A stretch of DNA of 64,000 nucleotides from Membranipora membranacea (taxonomy: Eukaryota; Bryozoa; Gymnolaemata; Cheilostomatida; Membraniporidae). The number at the start of each line of letters is the position of its first letter. Position 1 is the first letter of the stretch. Of the stretch, positions 60,101 to 64,000 are shown in pieces. Position numbers and translations under genes: made by a program. The stretch spans positions 8,618,001 to 8,682,000 of the forward strand of contig OU612073.1 in the NCBI GenBank assembly GCA_914767715.1, given 5' to 3'. The notes beneath the pieces are model-generated. The model did not search any database. It had not been told where the DNA came from and saw only the letters and a list, made by a program, of their open reading frames with translations.

Positions 60101-63100
60101 CAGAGACCGAAAATGGCTTTTATGTATAAACTCGCTGTAGCCTTACACTACTAGGTTGGTCTTTTCATTTATTTTTGCTTCTTCTCAGACCGATGGTTGT
60201 GCTGATTCTGATGATGATACAGATGACTCTATCCCAGTAAATAGAGCCACATCAGGTCAGTAAGTAAGTACCTTACAGTTATTTGAGCTGTTGTGGTGTT
60301 CCTGTTCCAAAGCTCTCACCTGTTTCCCCTGTGTTTCTACCTGCTGTTTGGTGCATGGACGGTATGCTGTGTTTAGAGCATTGCCATGGGGTGATAACAC
60401 TGGTTAGATGCTGACCTTTTTTATAATGACCGCTTTGTCAATCGCCTCACTACGATGATTTTTTTGTAGGCAAGTCAACTGGGCACTCTAAAATCTTCAA
60501 TACTGAGTGGCCGTCCCTGGAAGACTTCAATGTGGGAACTTCAACAAACACAAAATCATTGCCAGCTACTGAAACACCAACAACTTCTGGGGCTAGCTCC
60601 CTGGTTTCAAGAGAAAATCACGTCAATGGTCAGTCTATCTTGAGCAGACACTCTTTGACAGCCAGCTCACTAATTGTGATGAATGAAAAACTCAATCCAA
60701 CACAACCTCCTACCGCAGCTAATGGTAACATTGCATTATCTGTAATGTCATGCAATACAACAGAAAACCAAATCTCAAAGATATCAGGAAACCTGGTAGA
60801 CCCAGTCAGAGCACCTGTCAAAGATGTCACCATCAATATGGAAACTCATACTGACAGTTTTGGAGCACTTGCTCATGCTGACAGCTATGGAGCACCTGCT
60901 GATGATGTCAGTCACAGCCTCTCAAAGACTGCTGGAGTAGATGACAAGTATGACAGTGATGAGACATGCTGGTCTGGTGACTCTGATTGGCTGATGGATG
61001 CCAGCAACCAGGAAGAAGTAGATATAGTTTACGGAAGTAAGTCCGCATAACTTACACTTTCTAATGAAACCACAGGATAGAATGGTAACACATCTAATCC
61101 TAGATAAAATAAATACAGAACTCCGTAATACATGCACGTTTAGGTTCTAGTTATTCACCATAATATAGCTTACCCTGTGTTGACCAGCTTTGTTGGTGGT
61201 AGGTTCTCGCGCCCTTCCCCACCAACAATGTTTGTCAAGACAGGCTAAATATAGCCTTACGTAATAGGAACACAAGCTACTGCGCATAGATTAATGACCT
61301 TTCCAGCTGCCTGTCATTGTTTGAGATTAACATAAGTAGAGAATGTTTCAGCTCCTCCTGAGCAGATGACTGCCATCACTACCAATCACTCTGTGAGAAC
61401 TGTAATAAGATCACAGACCACAGAGATTGAGAATAACCAAGAGGCAACCACCGAATCTCAGCGTAATAAACAAAATATTTGTCGAGACAGTCAAAATGGT
61501 GCGATAACTCCTCATCCTAAGGTACAAAGTGACACGGGCACAGAATCCAGCGAGGTCAAGGATATTGATCAGACTGAAGATGCTCAGAACAACCCTCTGT
61601 ATACTTCTGTCAAACGCCTTAAGACTAATCCTGCAGAGGGTTCTTTAACTCCAGCTAACATTGTTGTAAGTATGGGTTTCATTTTATAGTTATTATAGTA
61701 TGTTCCATGGCTTAGAAAGTGAAGTGAATTGCGAACGGGTTTGTATATATACTCGCTCATCTGGATAGATAAATAGCTCAGAGATATATGTATCCATGAT
61801 ATGCAAGCTTGACTGATCTATGTTTTAAGCAGAGCACTGTCAGTAGTATATAGCGATCTCTATACAGCAGAATAGTCTAATTTATCAAAAACTACATTCC
61901 TTCTTTTAGACTACGAACTCATCTAATCAGACAAGACAAACCACATCAGCAAGGTATCAATTTAGTGCACCACCGCCATCTTTCTCTTCTGTGGAGGAAT
62001 CCTCCCTAGAGCTAGGGCTATCAATAGTAGAGAATATCTACCCATTCTTCAGTAATAAGAAGGACTGCGAGCTCGCCAGAAACGGACCTATGGCTAAACA
62101 ATGTCTCAAGAGATTTGACGATAAATGTGTAAGTTATCTCCTGTTTCTTTAGCTGTTTCTGTATTCGGGAGTAGAACCAAAATTCATGACTCTCGTCTTG
62201 GAGGGAGGGAAGGGATGATGTATGATATCGTAATGCTTACTTTTGGTGTTAAATTTCAAAGACACTGTTTTCCTAGATTCCAAGAGGGTTGTTGTCAAAA
62301 GGCTACTACATACTGCTAGTCCCTGCTATGGTCCCTTGCTAAGACTCTTCTTCCTACTATAAGCTCGGATCGCAAAATCACCAGTAGATAATTTAAAATC
62401 TGTATCTTACTGTAGCCAGAGCATCTACCCTCAGTAATACTAAGGCTTCCTGAGGATCTGCCCAAGCAGTATTCAGGTGTTACAAGATTCGAGAAAGTCA
62501 AACCACCTCCTAGCAGAAATACAGTAGAGAAATGGCTACACTACAGGCAGCAGAAAGCTGATACTGGCACAAATGATGAGGTAAGTGTAGTCATAATTCC
62601 AGTCTAAACAAGTACTGTGTCATCCCTTATGTGATTAGTAAGGGGTTGGCACATGTTACATACTCATTAAATTGACTTACCGGTCAGGGATACACCTTAA
62701 TAGTGTAGTCTCAATGTCAGTTTGGGGCCATCCTTCTGGACTGAAAGGTACACATCAGTTTTATTCATTTATCACAATATTGAAATTTTTAATATCTTCC
62801 ATTTTTTTCTCAAGTCAATTAATTTTCTTTTTCCTTCAGGCCATATCAGACAATCAAAAACCGCCAACTTCAGCTGTAGCAGATTCAGATGGTTTACGCC
62901 AGCCTATCTCTGACGCAAGCGTACTTCTGTCACAAGAAAGCAGAATGGAGACATCATCAATGGAGCTTGATCCAACACTGTTAGAAGAGATGGATGTCAT
63001 AGTGCCTGAAAGTCCTCCATTCTCTCCAGACTATGCAGACCAGAGTGTTATACCTGCTACTCCCCCTACTCCTAAAGAGCTTAGTCAGAAATCTGTCACT

Positions 63101-64000
63101 GTGACACCAAGCGTTATCCTTGCTACGCCCCCTACACCTAAAGAGCTTAGTCAGAAATCTGTCACTGTGACACCACTCGATGATAGGACGAGACATTCTA
63201 GTGCTACAGGTGCAGCAGAGTATACTCATCTTAGACCTACCAGCAAAGGTTTGTTGTAAACTCGTTGTCCTGATCATACTAAGAATGCACGGAACTTGAA
63301 TTAAGTTTGTTGCTGTCCTCTGATCCATTTCTCGACTTTTTATATTTTAAGATATATTGTCTACAGTAAAACATCTGTAGTCTGTAGTTATAATGATTTT
63401 GCCACATCTCTCATCACTGGTTGTGTATCATTTATATATACCAAGGTACGTTGGGCAACACATGCATTTAATTGTCAGATGCCAGCATAACCTTTCCTGT
63501 TTTGAAGGGAGGGGCAAAGAGTTTTATTTCTGCCGTCCACAAATTGCAAGTCTGTTGCTAGGAAAATTATTCTGTTTCTTCAATTACAGCATCAACTAAA
63601 GCCAGTTATTCTCAGCATGGCTCCTCTAGGCCTGGATCTCGAAAGAAACACCACGATCTCTTCAGTACACAGATCATACAATCATTGAATGCTTCAGAGA
63701 GATCAAGGACGCCAAGCACTCAACGCTCAAGCAGAAGGTAAACAAAACTAATCTATCTATTCTCTCTGGCTTAGATTAGATTGGAATTTCACATCTTGTA
63801 TGTCATAGTCTGTGTACAACAGCCTCAATCAATGTAACATTGTGAAGGTGTATCTATCACTGCTTCCTTCCTTTACATTATACTTCACATTGTGTTTTCA
63901 TCAAACTTTGTGAAATATGATATTATATTACGTGCTATAGAACGAATGATTTTATATTCCAGATCTTCAGCATTTGGAGATAAGCCGACAGACCATGACA
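42199..64000 (+). CDS. REV3L: REV3L, DNA polymerase zeta catalytic subunit, 5' part (23 exons, incomplete)
   Basis: REV3L is the catalytic B-family polymerase of the translesion complex with REV7, POLD2 and POLD3. Twenty-two exons plus a partial one join in frame into 4,298 codons, all with GT-AG introns. The first seven exons follow vertebrate REV3L closely: M-R-I-I-T, then F-G-T-T-T-R-G, H-V-H-G-V-F-P-Y-V-Y, P-H-E-A-H-I-P-Y-I-L-Q-F-F-I-D-Y-N-L-Y-G-M-N, D-I-L-N-R-L, and N-P-G-L-x-A-L-W-E-D-E. The middle is a vast Ser/Pro/Lys-rich disordered region dominated by one 9-kb exon. The exonuclease and polymerase motifs are not reached, so they lie beyond 64000. Human REV3L is about 3,130 residues in all; this one already exceeds that before the catalytic part. 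The start could be 42199 (best Kozak context) or the Met at 42244, which aligns with the vertebrate start. Confidence 0.92.
42452..42572. repeat. Imperfect hairpin element in REV3L intron 1
   Basis: Arms 42452-42493 and 42531-42572 (CACAGGTCCACTCC ... GGAGTGAACCTGTG, with CCCCGGCAATGTTTGAC near the loop) pair with few mismatches around a 37-base loop. MITE-like and non-coding. Confidence 0.65.
44054..44138. repeat. CTATATAT-rich simple repeat
   Basis: Irregular CTATATATA and TCTATA units in REV3L intron 3. Confidence 0.55.
46571..46662 (+). repeat. Dispersed ~90-bp repeat, copy B
   Basis: TAGGGGTGGTCACATGTTAG, then GAGATACACATG and TAGTCTCGATGTCAGTGTG, in the same order as copies at 19257-19350 (minus) and 62641-62720 (plus). 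Located in REV3L intron 7. Confidence 0.65.
46739..46866. repeat. Imperfect hairpin element in REV3L intron 7
   Basis: 46739-46787 pairs with 46820-46866 with some mismatches (CCAATGCAATATATAGTCTG ... CAGACTTATATTGCTTTGG, and TTTTTACACTG ... CAGTGTAAAAA at the tip). MITE-like. Confidence 0.6.
46994..50545 (+). other. REV3L: REV3L exons 8-14: acidic, Ser-rich linker start
   Basis: Exons: 46994-47072, 47586-47764, 48297-48392, 48782-48941, 49196-49490, 49917-50080 and 50485-50545; phases chain 2, 1, 1, 2, 0, 2, 0. They give about 345 residues, low in hydrophobics. Exon 12 is rich in Ser-Gln pairs (S-Q-S-R, N-S-Q-S, H-S-Q-S), possible ATM/ATR sites. Exons 12, 13 and 14 each contain an acidic S-D-D cluster (F-S-D-D-E-D-E-E-D-W, S-S-S-D-D-E-L-E, E-D-S-D-D-D-V) typical of CK2 sites. 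Confidence 0.85.
47787..47981. repeat. GGCTCTGATTGG inverted-repeat element, larger copy in REV3L intron 9
   Basis: TGTTGGCTCTGATATGATTGG near 47788 and AGCCAATCAGAGCCAACACA at 47956 form terminal inverted repeats about 195 bases apart, with TTGGCT at the right end. This longer copy suggests the full-size form of the family seen in MEGF6 introns. Confidence 0.6.
50836..59865 (+). other. REV3L: REV3L exon 15: single 9,030-bp exon, 3,010 codons
   Basis: The acceptor TTTTCTAG ends at 50835 and the donor CAG/GTTAGT begins at 59866; both ends are phase 0. The exon is fully open and encodes a Ser/Pro/Lys/Thr-rich, mostly disordered chain (residues about 647-3656). Notable parts: seven P-(L/I)-K-(L/I) type motifs near the start; a Lys block (51133-51234) and R-K-K-K-K-K-H-K (about 53755), likely nuclear signals; three 7-residue R-P-P-G type repeats (53818-53880); a basic R-P-R-R-I-P-N-R-F-L box (about 54657); a P-x3-P-P site (55915); a Pro/Ile/Val-rich, Lys-poor stretch (about 56170-56700); a Cys cluster (57367-57420); and PxDLS motifs at 51271, 59623 and 59683. 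Vertebrate REV3L also has one very large exon here, but about half this size. It is continuous in frame with conserved REV3L exons on the 5' side. Confidence 0.9.
53818..53880 (+). repeat. REV3L: Three 21-nt coding repeats (7 residues each)
   Basis: Units read P-G-R-S-S-R-P, P-G-R-P-S-R-P and P-G-S-S-S-R-P, followed by a partial P-G. This is an in-frame minisatellite just after the second Lys-rich block of exon 15. Confidence 0.8.
62641..62720 (+). repeat. Dispersed ~90-bp repeat, copy C
   Basis: AGGGGTTGGCACATGTTACA ... GGGATACACCTTAATAGTGT ... AGTCTCAATGTCAG, aligned with copies at 19257 (minus) and 46571 (plus). It lies in the intron between REV3L exons 20 and 21. Confidence 0.6.
63047..63178 (+). 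repeat. REV3L: In-frame 2 x 66-bp tandem duplication in REV3L exon 21
   Basis: Units 63047-63112 and 63113-63178 encode 22 residues each, V-I-(P/L)-A-T-P-P-T-P-K-E-L-S-Q-K-S-V-T-V-T-P-(S/L). The two differ at 7 of 66 bases, mostly at silent sites. Both contain T-P-P-T-P, a proline-directed kinase type site, and an S-Q. Confidence 0.9.

Larger units (their letters stand above)
60189..64000 (+). other. REV3L: REV3L exons 16-23 (last one cut by the window)
   Basis: Exons: 60189-60255, 60470-61036, 61352-61665, 61910-62128, 62416-62580, 62840-63248, 63590-63737 and 63963 to the edge; phases chain 1, 1, 0, 0, 0, 1, 2. Exon 16 is acidic (D-S-D-D-D-T-D-D-S). Exon 19 contains a hydrophobic, ordered-looking stretch (L-G-L-S-I-V-E-N-I-Y-P-F-F-S-N). 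Exon 20 has V-K-P-P-P-S-R-N-T-V-E-K-W-L, which resembles the PPSR core of REV7-binding sites. Exon 21 has a 22-residue tandem duplication. These should lead into the exonuclease/polymerase exons to the right. Confidence 0.85.

Noticed and set aside
1-64000. CRISPR arrays, bacterial operons or an integrated virus
   Set aside because: All supported genes are spliced animal genes; no regular spacer arrays, no integrase, reverse transcriptase or capsid-like ORF is visible.

Overview
This is a window of intron-rich, AT-rich animal nuclear DNA. Canonical GT-AG introns, many small intronic repeats, an antistasin-type peptide, and clear MEGF6 and REV3L relatives point to an invertebrate metazoan, probably aquatic. 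The sequence alone does not fix the phylum.

Layout. (1) 386-1458, plus strand: a three-exon gene for a 91-residue secreted cysteine-rich peptide with an antistasin-like C-terminus, with its own TATA box and poly(A) signal. (2) 39690 down to 1991, minus strand: one large gene of at least 31 coding exons that I could join in frame. It encodes a signal peptide, an EMI domain, nine N-terminal EGF modules (several of calcium-binding type), a short acidic/Thr linker, and about 22-23 laminin-type EGF modules. This architecture and length (about 1,572 residues) match MEGF6. Three large 5' introns (22233-28313, 28424-31504, 31643-39514) separate the signal, EMI and first EGF exons and show no genes. 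(3) 39691-42198: the gap between two head-to-head genes. (4) 42199 to the right edge, plus strand: the 5' part of REV3L, the catalytic subunit of DNA polymerase zeta. Twenty-two complete exons and one partial exon join in frame into 4,298 codons before the window ends. The conserved N-terminal B-family polymerase region is in exons 1-7. Exon 15 is a single 9,030-bp exon that encodes a very long disordered linker. The polymerase domain must lie beyond 64000.

The MEGF6 product should be secreted and extracellular, and REV3L nuclear (translesion synthesis with REV7, REV1, POLD2 and POLD3). I see no functional link between the neighbours. The non-coding part holds several small repeat families: a perfect 63-bp-arm hairpin with a TTA duplication, a head-to-head tRNA-derived element present twice with 183 identical bases, a family with termini around GGCTCTGATTGG, a family of about 90 bp in three introns, and several imperfect hairpins.

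The most unusual part is the expanded REV3L linker. It carries three PxDLS (CtBP-type) motifs, seven copies of a P-(L/I)-K-(L/I) motif, a Cys-rich cluster, candidate REV7-binding PP motifs and internal tandem repeats.
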